64,000 nt of DNA from Ignelater luminosus (GCA_011009095.1 VTPC01005723.1:623121-687120); one strand, 5' to 3'; counted from the stretch's first letter, positions 27,701 through 42,700 are shown. Notes: generated from the sequence alone by a model not told the origin. Numbers and translations: made by a program.

Positions 27701-30700
27701 GCCGATTTGAACAGCGCTATACACCAAAAACGCCCAGAATATGCCGATCGGCGTCACAAAGTAATTTTTCTTGATGACAATGCACCACCACATCGAACAA
27801 GAGCGACCCGGAATTGGTGGAGACGTACGATTGGGAACCGCTGGTGCATGCGGCTTACTCACCAGACTTGGCACCTTCCGATTATCATTTGTTTGCATCG
27901 ACGGGCCACGCACTTACCGAGCAGCGCTTCAATTCTCACGAAGAAGCCAAAAAATGGCTCGATGATTGGTTTGCGGCCAAAGACGGCCAATTTTTTTGGC
28001 GCGGCATTCACAAATTGCCTGAGAGATGGGTAAAATGTGTCGCTAGCGATGGCTATTATTTTGAAGATTAAATATGTAACCTATGTAGAAGCAGGATGAT
28101 CATCTCAGTTGACATCAACACCAATAATGTCATATTTAGTAGCTGCGTCTGCTGACAATCAATTATCAGCTACCTATACTCCTTGTGAAACAGAGTTGAA
28201 CATAAATGCTGGTAAACTTGATTTTGTAGAGAAAAAAGGAAACTTTAATACAGTTTTTTGGTTTTTAGTTTTGAAAAAAGTGCTTTCTACTTTAGCACAT
28301 TTAAAGCAACAGAATAATCAGATTCTGAGCATTCTTCATAACCATCCTGTCTCTAGAAATTCAACAATTCAAATTCCAGAGATTCCCTTAAGTCTGCCAG
28401 CATCAAATCAACAGGAGCTGCAAAATATTGAATACTTCCAGAAACCTGAACATCTGATTGAATTTGTAAGTCATTTCTTATTCCATGTTATTGTATGCAT
28501 TTCTTTTGTATTTGTTGTAGAGCTCATACTTATCTATACTTGGTGGAAGAGACCTAACATCAAGAGTAAATAACATCCTGAAACATGTTTTAACTGATAC
28601 ACTTGCCAATAAAATGAAGAATGAATTGCTATACTACACTAATGAAGTCGCAAATCTTTTGTGCTTGTGTACTTTTGTTTTGCAAGTGAATGTATGTAGA
28701 TGTATTATAATATGTAAGTGTTTTTATACTTGTAAGAGTATTTCTGCAATTTAGTTCAGATTTTGTATTTGTAACCATGAACCAAAAATGTTACTTCCAA
28801 GATTGATCTTGTAAAATAATGAATAGAACCAAAACCTGGTTAAAACTAGATCTTTCCTGTGAATATTTGATATTATAAACAAATTATATAGATAAATCAA
28901 TAAAAAAGCATTTAATAAAAAAAATATAGATTTAAGATTTGTCATACTCAAAATAACTTGAAATTCAAACTGGCAGTCATTGAATTTTTTCTAGTACTTA
29001 TATCTGAATCAAAATACAAACAGTTCAAAATGTGAGTCTCTTTGAGGTGGAATTTTTTGGTTCACAGGTCACATCTACTGTGTGGGTTTCTCTCGTTTTT
29101 CTGTAACTGCATTTGTATCTATATTCTAATAATATATTTTCTTTTTGTAAATTGTGGTTTATTTATTACATTCAAGGGACGTCTTTGTGACTTTTTAACT
29201 GACATCAAGGTGGCGTTATGGTGTGACGTCAAAACGACGTTGTGATATGACGTCACTGAGCTGTGACTTATGTATGTAATATTTACGTTTACAACACGTC
29301 ATTTTAATGGAAAGATTGACGTTATGAATGACCAAACACTTACGTCAGTATGACGTGTCTTTGCTATGTGGGATTGTATTATACACTGTAAATATCAAGT
29401 GTGACCAGAATGTAATTTATGGATTATATTGATGTATTGTTTTGAACTCCAAACATTTTATCGTGGTTCTATGATTATGGTCATTCCACTGCCAACTAGA
29501 AATTAGCTGAACCTGGAGGTAACTCCAATCTCCAGTAGGGATTTTTAACATGTAACTCATTGTAGTCACACAGAATTCATTGCTGTCCATCCCTCCTTGA
29601 AGATTACATCCTTTTACAGATTCTTCCTGAGTAAAAATTCCAAGATTTCAGCAAAGGATTGAAATTCATCTTTTTTACATTTTCTATACAGATTTTTAAT
29701 GTAGTGGTTTATTTATTTTTATTTTATTTATTAATTGTAATTTACTTTGGAAGTTTTACAATGAGCCACGAATTTATAAACCAGCCTTGATGAAAAAAAA
29801 TTAAAATCATTTTAAATGTACAGTGATATTGTTCTTAATTTAAAAAAAAAGATCCAACACCTTAAAATGTTAGATTTATAAAACAAAAATATTAGTAACA
29901 CTCATGATTTGATTAATTACCACAAAGTGCCATGCAAAAAGTAACCTGGCTAATAATATATTGACAATTAAAAAAAATAGTTTTTGTTCATAATTCCAAA
30001 ATTAATTTAGATTATGTCATATAATTAACTGATATAATTATTGTTCACCTCCTCAGAATATCCTCTATGTTGATTGAGACAATGTTGCGTTGCACCAAGC
30101 ACTCGAGCCACCTTGGCCACCGAGCGAAACTGTCTCCGGCCCTCTTGTCTCCCCACTCCAGTACCCTACAATACCCGCGGTACAACACTACACTACTGTT
30201 TTATTAACTTCGTGGTTTGGTTTTTAAGATTATTAAATAACCGTTAAAAAAGATTAAAATTTTATTTTAGGTAATTTCAAACGTTAATATTATATTACTA
30301 AGAATTTTAAAACATGCAGAATTTACATTATTATTGTACTACTACTATCTATGGAAAAAATGTATACCAGTGCAAAAATTACCAAACACCTTGTTATTCA
30401 TGTAAATTATGCAGATATTAAAATGTTAAATGATTATTAAAATTTATAAAATCATTTACTAATAGCAGCAAGTTACTGAATATGAAATGTATAAATAATA
30501 TCATAATTTAAAAAGAAAAAGAAATTACATATTTAGCAAATAATAATAAAAATGATTAAACAATTTGTAAAGTAGAAAAAAACCAGCAACATCATTTAAA
30601 ATGATAAAACTAAGAAATCATGCAAAATAATAAAAAAAAAAGTCTAATCTACTACCTTCAAAGAACAATTACTGTACATGCTAGAAGCAAAAAACAAAAT

Positions 30701-33700
30701 GCACAATTGTTCACGATCACATGTAAAAGAAAATAAGCAAAAATACACATAATATAGCCAGTACAAATCTAGAATGCACTAAAACAGTACCTTTTTAACA
30801 GAACAAAAAAAGAAGAGAAAAGGATTTTAAGTTCAAGTCCAAGATAATTATATGAAAATTTATATCTTGTGGAAAATAGTAAAATGTTCGTGTGACAGTT
30901 CTCGGTGGCCAAGACAAACTGTGTGCAGAAATTAGCATATTAATCATTCTCTGTTTTCAAATTTGGTCTTTCTAGTGCAATGTCAAATTTGAAAACAGAC
31001 TTATACAAGCTCATTCCATCTTTTGTTATTTAACATGTGTGTTCAATATGATGATAAATTAATATTCCAAAAACATGTTAAATAAGACAGTTACAATGTC
31101 CTTTATAGGAAAAACATGACATACAGCTGCACTATGATTTTTATTTATTTACAACATACCAAAGAAATGTAACTAATGTAAGTTAAAAGCTGTAGTGTCT
31201 GTTTTTTTTGCTTGTATGATACAAGGTACTCAGCTAAACAGAGAAAGTTTTTTTTAACTTTGTGCAAGCAAGATTTATTGATTTGATTTAGAACATGTAA
31301 TTGAGCAACAATAATTAAACTCGTTGTAATTTTATTTTCTATGACCTGAATTTGCATGTTTTAAAAATCAAATCAATTAAACTATTACTACAACAATCCT
31401 TCAGAAAGAGTTGGCATGGAAAAACCACTATATAGTAAACAGTAGAAAAAGGTAGCATAACAAACATGGTTCACAATGCAACTTGGTAGTGTTGTTGACT
31501 TTGTAGAAAAGCAGCTAAACACAGCTTTGCATGCAGGTTAGCTCCCTTCTGGTTAGATGAGATGCTAAGTACAACTTTCATGTGCAGATTAGTTGCTCTT
31601 CTATGATTAGTTACCTGCTGCACACAAAATTGTGTTTAGTGTCTCACAGTTTGTAGGGCTAGTTTCAGAATTTCAACTGAAAGAGTCAACCCTACAGACA
31701 TTTTTGATAAACACAACTACATCTACAGCGAATAACAAACAATAACCAAGTTTACTGATATTTGTGCTATGTAGGCCGTACTGAATTATGTAGAATATGT
31801 TCTTTACTAAACACATTTTTCATTTTTATACATTACTGGTATTTAACTTTAAGATTTGCAAATATCTGAGAACCCACAAATTATTGTGAAGAAACAAAAA
31901 AATCTACACCTAGAATTATTAATATAAAACATTTGCTTTCATATAAACAGTGAATGTTTCATCTTTGTTATTCAGATTTTGTAGACTTGTTTGATCTAAG
32001 AAGTCTCAATCAAATCATATTGTCTATGATTCTACACAGGGCCAGACTAATATCTTCAGGGACCCTAAGCACTGCACATTGTGGGGGGCCCCTCCCTCAG
32101 TATGAATCCTTGCTTTAAAATATCGACGTTTTATTTTTTATCTCATAAACTATTGCCCTGACAAAAAATTTTTCACAGGAAAATATGGGTAATTTTATGG
32201 TCATTATGCTAGTATTTTTTTTAAATTGACTTTGAGACGCACAATCTGGGAAATGCCTTGCGCAAGTCCCCTTTTTATCTGGGTCTTCAATTATTAAAAA
32301 AACTTGTCAAGAATAACAACACTTGTAATTCATAATATTTCAAATAAGTAACTATTAAAACTATTTGTTTTGTTATGTTAATATCAATTCATCACTCCTC
32401 TTTGAAGAGGATCAGTTCAAATATTCAACCACAGATTAAATAAGTCAGATATTTCACTTCGACAAATTTGTGGATTCTGTTGCGCTCTCTCTCTCTCTCT
32501 CTCTCTTTCTCAAAGCAACTCCCAGAGCTTGCTATTTTGACATGTACTACGCAAGCAGCACAGTGTGGTATGCACTTTTCATAAAACGCACGTAAAAGAG
32601 TAGGCGTGGTAAACTCACAGAACTGCAAATGTAAATGTGAAGAGACAAAAAATGGGAACATTGGTGGAATAGGGAGTGAAATATCTTTAATATTTAATCT
32701 GTGATTCAACTTTGCACAACATAACCTTTTGTATTCGTTGGTGTCAACGTTGGTATGCATCAATGCATGTTTGACAGTATTCATTATGGCAGGTACTTGA
32801 AAGTTAAATTTTGAATCTAAATGTTTTTATTAAACAAATGATTACAATGAAACTTGTTTCACGTGTCAGATATATGAATTGTAAGTTGTGTATTCTACAT
32901 TAAATAAGGGCTTCTTTTCTATTTTTATAAAAGCAGTTTTTGGCTTCATTTTTAAATAGCACTAAATAAAAAAATGTAATTAAATTTAAACGTGCTCAAA
33001 AGCTCCAATCAGATTACTGCTGTGTTGTAAGTTCTTTCTACAAACAATTTGTGGGAAATTATACACGAATTTGCTTTTAACAAATTCTACGTGTATTTCT
33101 TATTTATTAATAATTATTGTTTATTATTAGAATAATGACGAAAAAAAAATGAAAAAAAGCACAACACAAACTTAATACGAGCGAGCAACACAAAATAATT
33201 TAAAGATTTATGATAGGTTAGGTTACAAACAGATTAAAATACCGGCAATAGCGCGAGCGTTCTGGCATTTTAGTGGCTACAACTGCGATGGTCAATGACA
33301 TCATACGATATACTCTAAAAAATTTAAACTTTACTAATTTATTTCTATGTGTTTCAATGGTTTAAAAAAATTGAAAAAAATAATTTAGACTCTACTTATA
33401 ATGAACTTTTATAAGGACGTAAAATTGAAAATTTTGAAATGAGCCCATTTATAATTATACAGGGTCTGACAGAAAAACCTCACACATTTTGCTTAGCCAC
33501 TGTGCATGAATCAACAAAGAGAGGGGGATCTTAGTGTGTGCTCTCAGTAGTTGGCGTCTTGCCATTTTAATTGTCATTATGAATTGGACTGGTGGGCATC
33601 GTGCTTTGGTTGTCGAAATATTTATCAAAAATAACGATTTTAAGGGAAATGTTTCCAGGACACTTAATCTCGTTGCGCGGAGACGTTGGGTGGCCTGCAC

Positions 33701-36700
33701 GTTCACTCGATTTGCCCGATGAGACTTTTTTCTCTGGGACTACCTAAAATCTAAGGTCTACGAACACCATCCACAAAACACTGACAAATTGAAAGAAGCA
33801 ATACACCAATAAATTGCAGCAATATCACCTCAAATGACGGCTCGAGTAATGCAAGCCTTCAGGAATCAGCTACAAATGTGTACCGTAAAAAATAATTGCC
33901 ACTTGGACAATCCAATTTTTAAAACCGAATGAAAAGCTTTCGTTTAAAAAAATAAATTTCTAAATATACTTCAAAATAGCCTTTTAATGTAATCTTAAAA
34001 TATGACAACTAAAATGGCGAGACACCCACTACTACTAGCGCACACTAAGCCCCCCCTCTCTTCATTGATTCGTGCACAGTAGCGGAACAAAATGCAGGAG
34101 GTTTTTCTGCCGGACTTTGTCTATCTCCAGAAAAAGTTTAACAAATTATTTTTATATATTTATGAATTTAGAAAAATATATAATAAAAATCTTTGGGGAC
34201 TCTAAGCACGTGCTTAGTCTGCTTATGCATTAGTCCAGCCCTTTCTGTAATAAGGAATAGATATCTTGTCAAGAATACTCACAAGGGGTCTATTTGAAAA
34301 TGCAATCTGCATTGCCAGATTAGTAATTTAGTTTATGTGCATTTGTTTGTTTAGAACTATTAAAATTTTCATGCAACGTTTCGGTTTTTCAGAATCATCC
34401 CCAGGTTCATTTTTTTTCTTATGGCCATTAAGTTGGATTTTGCCTGGTTCAACGGAGAATTTTATGTAGTTTCAACAATGTACAATATCAGGTAGGTATC
34501 CTGATCTGTTAACAAAAACAATTAAAATTGAACTTTTATCTAAATGTCATGAAGTGGTGTATGTTTCATTACTTGGTTTATTAATTAAATTAACAAATAA
34601 ATAATTTCAATCGATGCCTACTTGATTATTGAATTTACTGGTCAAATTTTTACTAAACTGATCAAGATGAAAGTAGCTTGGAGGAGGGGGAAGGTAAAAA
34701 CAAGCTATTTAACCAAACTGGGACCAAAAAATCATTTTTCAGCCCAGAGTCAGCTCTTAGAGTATGCAAGCATTTCTTAAGAAAAATAGATGCATTAAAG
34801 AAAAAGAAAATTAAAGCTAGGCTTATTATCCTTGAAACAGGCAAGAAAAACAATTAATAGCTGGTCAACAAAAAGAGCTGAAGAGCTCCCATTAATGAGT
34901 AGAATTCGAATACAAATCATAATAGGAGTACTTCTGAGAGAACATCTACAAAATATGCATCTACACAGTCTGCACAGAAGGCACTGAAAGAATGGAAAAT
35001 GCCTTATGTTACTGCAAGTTTCTTATTTGCTAAAAGTATAAGTTAACCAGATTTACTAAAATGAAACCATAACTGCTACTCAACTAAGCCCCTTAGCTGA
35101 CTATTTGAAATCACAAATGGAGCTAAAATCAATTGGGATAACACAATAAGTCTTTTTGATTGCAGTGTGTTGCTAAAAATCAATGGAGTTGGTGTTTATA
35201 TAAAAATAATAACAGTTGAATCACATGAAAATTTTTACATTTAGAAACCTTATTCTTTGAGATTTTCAATGAATATTCTCCCCACAATCACATATGTTTA
35301 AACAGTCATACACTACAGCAGCATTAATCAACTTGTGGCCCATAGATGAAACTCTCAATAATTAGTGGTTTTCAGAAAATAAATAAATTTTTCAAAAGTT
35401 GAGAATTTTTTCCTACAAGCTTATCTATCTAGGCAAATAACAAGTTTATTCATATATTAATGAGTCCTGTATAAATAAAGCTTAGGGTGATGCCACAATC
35501 TACAATTTTACCCACACCCAAGTAACCAAGTATTATAAAAAGTCTTCCTGCAATTAAAACAAATCAAATACCTACACATACAGTTTTACCCATGTAAGTT
35601 AACCCATTTGCCTACATCGATTTAGTAAACTTGTACAAAAATATAAAGCATACTATGAATATGCATGTTCAGAGAACTGGACTGTTGCTTGTAATGCTAA
35701 ACCTACCCAAATGAGGTTATGTTAAACTCGTTTAAAAAGCAACACATGTATTTAGCATTGCACATGTTGATCAATAGTTGAAATCTAACAAAACCATTCA
35801 GAGCTCTCAACTGTTTTAAACAGTTTAGTTCCCTGAACATGCCCAATCTAAGAAGTTTTATTATAAAACGTAGGAAGTTGCTGAGTACCTTCAAAATGTA
35901 ATGCGAGAATAATGACATAAATAAGAGACATAACGTAAGACAAAACATTGTGCATAGAATACATACATATAAAGTTGTGCATATAACATAACCTTGCAAA
36001 ATATAAATGCCACATTGCTTTCTAACATTATATATACACATTTTACATATATATAGTTACATAGTAGTTTATATATGGTTATATGATAATCACTTTAAAG
36101 TTTAAATTAATTTTTATAATAATTTCAATATCCATTAACAATACATCAAACAATGAATGAAAAAAAAAGCCAAGCTAAAGCCATTTTAATATAAAAACTA
36201 CTTACCTCTTCACAAGTTTCAAATAAAACCTTTATTTGTTTTGTAAAAACAGGCAAGAGAACCTGACGACATTCTGGATATAAAAATAATTGGCTATGTA
36301 CGATTTCATTTACTGTCATCATTTTCTGCTTTGTCAGTCTATTTGGAGGTATATTTTTTAATAAATCGCATAATATAATACTAAAAATATAACATTTGTT
36401 AATGTATTGTAAAACTGAGTGTTATGCTGTTCATGTTATTGTATGGATTTTTTAAATGCACATTCATCAATAAACAAGCAAACTATGTAGTTAATAATTA
36501 CTTACCTTAGGTGTTTAGCATTAAAAACTTTTAAAATATCAGGTATTGTACTAGGTAAATACTTTAAGCAAGCTCCTTGTTCTCTAAGCAAAGTATCTGA
36601 GGTTTGACACATCATAGTTACGATACTTTGTAATAAACCCTTCAGACTTTCTTCAAAATCATCATTATCCATTTCTGGATATAATTCACAAAATAATAAC

Positions 36701-39700
36701 CGCGATCGTGCTACAAATCTCATTATATACTGCAATGCTTTCATTGCTTTAAATAATATATTGTCTTTTGCAATCGATACTATTGCGATTGCGTTATCTA
36801 CTAAATTTTTTATAACTACGACTAATTTGCTGAAAATAAAATTTATATTTTCATTCAATAAAATACATATAATTCTCAATTATACCTGTATGCAAGGGTG
36901 GCACTAAAGCTCTCTCTAATATATAAATCTAATACAGGTTCAAAATGCTGATACTTCCAGTCATTACTAACCAAACTAATGATGTGCAACAAGCAATCAA
37001 ATACTAATTCATCATACACATCTGATTCTGGATTATCCATCAAGATATTAAAAAGGGCATCTAAAATATCTTGCAGGAATTTTACAACTTCTTCCCCATC
37101 CACTTTCATGAGTGCCAGTAGAGATTCTCTTAATGTCTCTTTGTGTGATGCCCAATTCAAAAGACCCAATAAATCAACTAAAATCAAAAATACTCTAAAC
37201 AACACATTAAAGAGGTTACATCAATATTTACCATTCTGTGTAAGTTTTGTGGAACAGATATTTGTAGATATACAAAAACTATCTTTTGTACTAAGGCACA
37301 GGCCAGCAGTTTGTGGTTTCTGATTATCCTTTAACTCATCAACAGTGGACGGAAGCTTAAAATAATCGAGACCATTCTCATCAAATTTTTTATGATCAAG
37401 TTTATACACATTCAAATTATGTTTTGCATCTCTCAGTGTGGTTCCATTTTCTTGCATTAATTTAACATAAGATATTGCAAATGGCTTCTCACTCTTATCT
37501 TTAGCTTCATTGGAAGATCTATGCTTGAAGATGAATTTCAAATGACTACTCCTAAATTCTTCTATAGGTATTGCTACTTTAAAAGTTTCATACCACTGGG
37601 GTTTATCTTCATGATAATATATCACAGATCGATATTCATTTAAAGGTGGAACTCCTCCTCCTAACGATATTACACCCTAAAGCCATATTATATTTAATAG
37701 GCAAAAAAAAAATCTAAATCAAATCATATACAAACCGGAATTGCTACACCTTTTTCATTACAGACTTTAACAACAACTTCCACATTTTTATCACTCGTTT
37801 TATTTCCTTTTGGAAATTCACCACCAACCAATGTTAAATAAAGATCGTTTCTAACATCACCAGGTAAAATTACTTCAGGAAATCCCATTTTTCTTGAAAT
37901 TGAAATGTTTCCTAGTATTAAATGGGGATTTTCTTCTCTAACCTAACATGTTTAAATAATATTAGGAAAAATTAAAAAATTAATTAATTAAATGATTTTA
38001 CCTGTTTAAGATCACCATGTAATAATTTTAAACTGACAAATAGTGCTTGATTTTTGCTTTCATTTTTTGCGTAGTCCTTGTTTATGAATTTCTTTAAAGT
38101 CTGTTCAAAATTATCTTTATCACAACTAAAAAAGAAAATATGATACGGAGTAACGCAAAACTGGGATCTTTTCATATAATTTACAACTTACGTATAAAAT
38201 GGCACTGCAAATTCCTGTTCTAAATCACTTTCAAGTTTCCCGCACATAAAAAGTGTAATATCTTTAGCAGCAACTCCAAATGGTCGTCTCATAGTATCAC
38301 TTGAATTACTTTTTTTTTGATACTGTAGATACTGAACTTCGTCGATGGTCAATCTCTTTTGTATCCATTGCACCTACTCTAATTACGTAACATACTAGGT
38401 AAATTCTTTCTCTTTCTAAGTCCCGCTTTCCTAAATCCTGTTATAAATAAAATTCATTGTGAAAGTTTGATATTGCATTGCTACTGTTACCACTTGTACA
38501 GAAAAAGATAAACATGGAGGACAATTCACGTCTAATTATGATATACAGGGTGTCCCAAATTGAGTAGGATAGTATGGGTAACTTTTTTATTATTATAGTA
38601 AGAGCTTTAGTTAAATGGGCAATGTTGTGCAATTTTATATTCTGATTCAGGTGTAAGTTAGAAAAGTTTAAAATTCATAACTGATTAGCAATTATTCCAA
38701 AAAAAGTTGTTTGCTTCGATAAGATACACTTAAAAATGATGTCAAAACTAAATTCAAGATGGCGGATTCCAACATATTAATGGCAACTTTTTTTTTTTAA
38801 ATGGACACCATATTGGACTACATGTTTCTAGAACCTAACATCAAAATTCTAAGTGTTGGGTCAATGTTTACAAACTTGCAAAAATAAAAACTCAGAAAAA
38901 TTCACTTATGCCAAACACCTAACAGAAAACAATTTGCAAAAATAACACAAATTAGATGTTTTGGAAGCATCTGAAATTGACAAACACAATCTATTTGTAA
39001 TGAATGACCAGAGAGTATTTAGATAGTAGTGCCATACGTATATCATGTTTGGTATCTATTTTGAATCAGTTATTTGAGAAACCTCTCATGTTCATGATTG
39101 GTCCATATTGAGATAATGACGGATTGCATTATTTCTTTCCAAGTCGCATCATGTTGTATTGAAATCCCTCAAGTTCAATCAAACCTATTACTACGGTCCC
39201 GGACATAAGGGATTTCTCGAAAATCTGTCGGTAACACAGGTTACTTCTACTTATTGTTAAACTGTCACTTTCAAGTGTTTATTGTTGTATGGTGCTGTGG
39301 GCGTTATAACAGTGTTATAATGTCAGACTTAGAAACTATTGATGAATCAGTTACAAAAAAAAGAAAGGGTGTTAAAAACGTTATTTACAAAAATGAGAAG
39401 ATTAAAGAAGCTAGATTGAAGAACCAATTGTATGAGAATTATAAAGGTGCAGTAGTAAAACCTAAGAATCAGGGCTATGACTGCAGGTATGTAGTAAAAT
39501 ACTAATATCGTACGTAGTTATGTTGATTTGTGGAGTTTCCATAACAGTGTTGACAATATTTTGTTTCTAACTTTTTAAGTTGCAAATGGAAATGTATGAC
39601 CCATAGAATTAAAATGAAGTGGTTGCCGAATTATACTCCAAATTTCTGTCTTTCAAAACTAAAAATGAGCAAGACGTCCACCTGCAAAATTTAGTAGAAG

Positions 39701-42700
39701 TTGGTCCTGTAGTACGGAAACGACCAAGACTACAAAAGAATTGAAACTCTGCTAATAAACAAAAATGTAATTCATTCAAATATTGGTTATCAAGTTCTGG
39801 TAGTCGTATCCAAGTCTGTAAAACTGTGTTTTTATCAGTCTATGGTATTTCTGTTGATCAACTACGTCGAATTCGTCAACTTTTAATAGAAGGAAAACCT
39901 CCAATAGACAAACGTGGCTTTAATCGTCCTGGTAATGCAAAGCCGGCTGATTTGATATTGTTAGTAGAGAACCACATTAAATCTTTTCCTGTGCATGAGG
40001 CACATTATACAAGTCATGAATATCGATATTTATCTGCCAATCTAAATGTGAAGATTATGTGGCAGTTGTTCAGTTCTACGTGTGGTAACAAAATGGTGAC
40101 TTATGGCTTTTATTTAAAGATTTTTAAAGAAAATTTCAATTTAAAGTTTGGTCAGCCCCAAGTTGATACATGTTGTGTTTGTGAACAACTTAATGTAAAA
40201 ATAAAAAGTCCCACATTAAATGACGGAGCGAAAAGGGCAGTGGTGGCAGAACTAATGGTTCACAAAAGAAGGGCTAAAAAGTTTTTTAAAAAAATTGAAA
40301 GTGTATCAAATGTTTGTCGAGAACGAGACAATGCTGCAGGGATCACTATTGATTACATGCAGAATCTTCAACTTCCTGAAGTTCCTATACAGGAAGCATT
40401 CTATTTGCAATAACTAACATGTAATGTTTTTAATATTCACGATCTAAAAACAAATAAAGCTCTATTTTACACATACAATGAAACAGTTGCAAAAAAAAGT
40501 CCAAACGAGGTTTGTTCATTCATATTGAACTACATTAACAGCTATGTACATCAGAATGTTAAACACTTTTATATATTCTCCGACGGATGTCCAGGCCAAA
40601 ATAAAAACCATTGTGTAATACGGCTTTTGTTAGCACTGGTGGCCAATGGATGATTTAAAACCGTTCGTCAGTTTTTTCCTATTAGAGGGCATAGTTACCT
40701 CCCATGTCACAGAGATTTTAGTATCATCAAAAGAAAGATAAGGAAGGCCGACAGGGTATACTTACCCAAACAATTTACAGAGTTGTTACATCTAATATAA
40801 ACAATCGATTCACAGTGCACATGGTCGAGAACCAGTGAGTTTTCCACTTTAAATCTTGGTGGCCTAATTACTATAGGAAAAATGTGTTATCCGTGGAATC
40901 TCAAGGTCGAAACGTTCCTAGAGATCGAAAACAAAACTTCAATGCATCTGAATTTATGGAATTTTTTTTTATAGCTATGACAATATTGGTGTTGTTAAGG
41001 TACGAAATTATATTGATGGATTAGTGGAGCATACATTCAGACTCTCAGAACCAAACATCATAACCCCTTTTCCAACAGCACCCGCATATACGGTCGAGAC
41101 ACCTATGATAAGCAGCAAAAAAATGTCCAATCTGAAGCAATTTGAACAATACTTGCCTCATGATCAGGATATTCAAGATTTTTACCAAGCATTGTATGTA
41201 AAACCGACTTATACAAATCATTAATAAAAATAGTACTTTGTAAAAACCACTTAATTGATTATTACTTTCCAATAAAAATGTGTTAAAGATTTACTGTGTT
41301 TCATTTCATTGAGAAGTCCCTCATCTCCACCATGCTAATTCGCTCATAATTCTTAGCTGAGATTAATATTTATTACGAAAACAATATTTTAGAGTCTGTT
41401 TTAATAATATTTCTATCACAAGACCAAAACTATCCAGTGTATACATTATTTAAAATGTACAGTACGTTATTCTCAATTTCTGAATAACTGCTGTTAGAGG
41501 ACATAAGGGGTTTCCGAAATAACCGATTCTATTATTTTCACTGATTTTTCATGCTAGATTTAAAAGCATTAAAATTTACCTATGACCCCATCTACTTAGT
41601 AGTACGATCTGATACAATCTATGAATGAGGAAAGAAAGATTGAAAAGTCACAATGAAGCTTTTTGTTTGCAGATAGTTCCAAGATATATTGTACAAATCA
41701 TAATCTCATGTTAATATGTTTTTTGTTTTTTTTTATTTATAAAAGATACTTTACAAGAAAAGAAGAAAGCAATTGAAAAGTTAAAATTATCAAAAATGGT
41801 TCAAAAGACAATCATGTATAGGTAATCTTCATCAAGTTTTTTTTAATCTATTAAAAGTAATTTGAGAATTTGTGTAGTTGAAATATTAGAGAGCTTAGAC
41901 ACCACATAAATTACAATCTGTAATAAGAATTAAAGTGTTATTACATTGAAATTCCCACAAACATTTCAGATTCCAACTAATGTCACTAATCTGTTTATTG
42001 TTTTCCTGATACAAGTGATAAAGCAATCAGAAAAATGTACTAACAATACTATTACATAACAATACATCAAGTAGAAATGGTATGCAATACATTAGGAGCT
42101 TTACATGGGAAATTAAAGAACTTGCAGATATTTGTTCTCCTTTATTCTTTTACAGCAAAACTGTTACAACTTCACTGCAAAATAATTAGTCGAACAAATA
42201 TTTGCGTTTCTAAATACTTACGGTAAACATAACCCTTAAAGTATACATTTGATCTAAATCACTCATAAGCCCATCTTTAGACCATCGAACAACATAATTT
42301 TCAGTTATCGCTCTATTTTCCTTTGCATCATATAATGTCATGAGTAATTCTGCATCTTCATTCATTTTACATGTAAAATTTTTTACAGCTACTACAAATA
42401 TGTGTGAATACTGTTGTATTGCTGTTCGAATTGGACTTTCCCTATGATCAATCTGCAATATTAAAAAAGAAAATAACAAGATAATGTAAATAGAAAAATA
42501 TTATTAACTTACTTTATTTCGTTTATCTCTAATACGTTCTGCAGCATTTTTGTGATGATAATACAGTTGTATGGTACTAGTTTCATCAGGATTTATTAAC
42601 GTTCCATCTTTATTCCTAACAATCATATCTAAACCTAAAATTTTATTACCCATATCTATTTCGGAAGTAACTTGCTTTGTTATTCGTTTTAATTCATCTA

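Larger units (their letters stand above)
24183..29374 (+). mobile_element. Unclassified DNA transposon encoding a DUF4806-like protein
   Basis: The ends at 24183 and 29374 form a 33-bp inverted repeat with five mismatches, beginning ATCCCACATAGCA. Inside both ends lie repeated ACGTCA/GACGT-type motifs: left at about 24239, 24312 and 24333; right at about 29223, 29233, 29248, 29297, 29319, 29341 and 29352. Such arrays are typical of transposase-binding subterminal repeats. Two mariners have inserted (24795-26084 and 26863-about 28075); without them the element is about 2.7 kb. Coding pieces include [13 protein letters not shown] at 24752, [15 protein letters not shown] near 26636, and a DUF4806-like C-terminal part at 28109-28754. 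No DDE transposase motif is visible, so it may be non-autonomous or of a little-known type. The target duplication could be as short as AT. Confidence 0.65.
32037..34243. mobile_element. Non-autonomous hAT-like element
   Basis: The left end CAGGGCCAGACTAATATCTT (32037) pairs with the right end, whose complement reads AAGGGCTGGACTAATGCATA (to about 34243). Both arms then carry CTAAGCAC near GGGACC/GGGGAC. Length and terminal CAGGGC suit hAT elements. The 8-bp target duplication is poor (TTCTACAC against TTCTGTAA), so the exact ends may be off by one or two bases. No hAT transposase is present, and a Tc1/mariner derivative lies inside. Confidence 0.6.

Noticed and set aside
32425..32784. 119-codon minus-strand frame with an ERERER run
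   Set aside because: The run is the (CT)n microsatellite; the rest has no domain.
38544..38570. ACAGGGTGTCCCAAATTGAG, a typical Tc1/mariner or MITE end
   Set aside because: No inverted partner found nearby, so no element was called.
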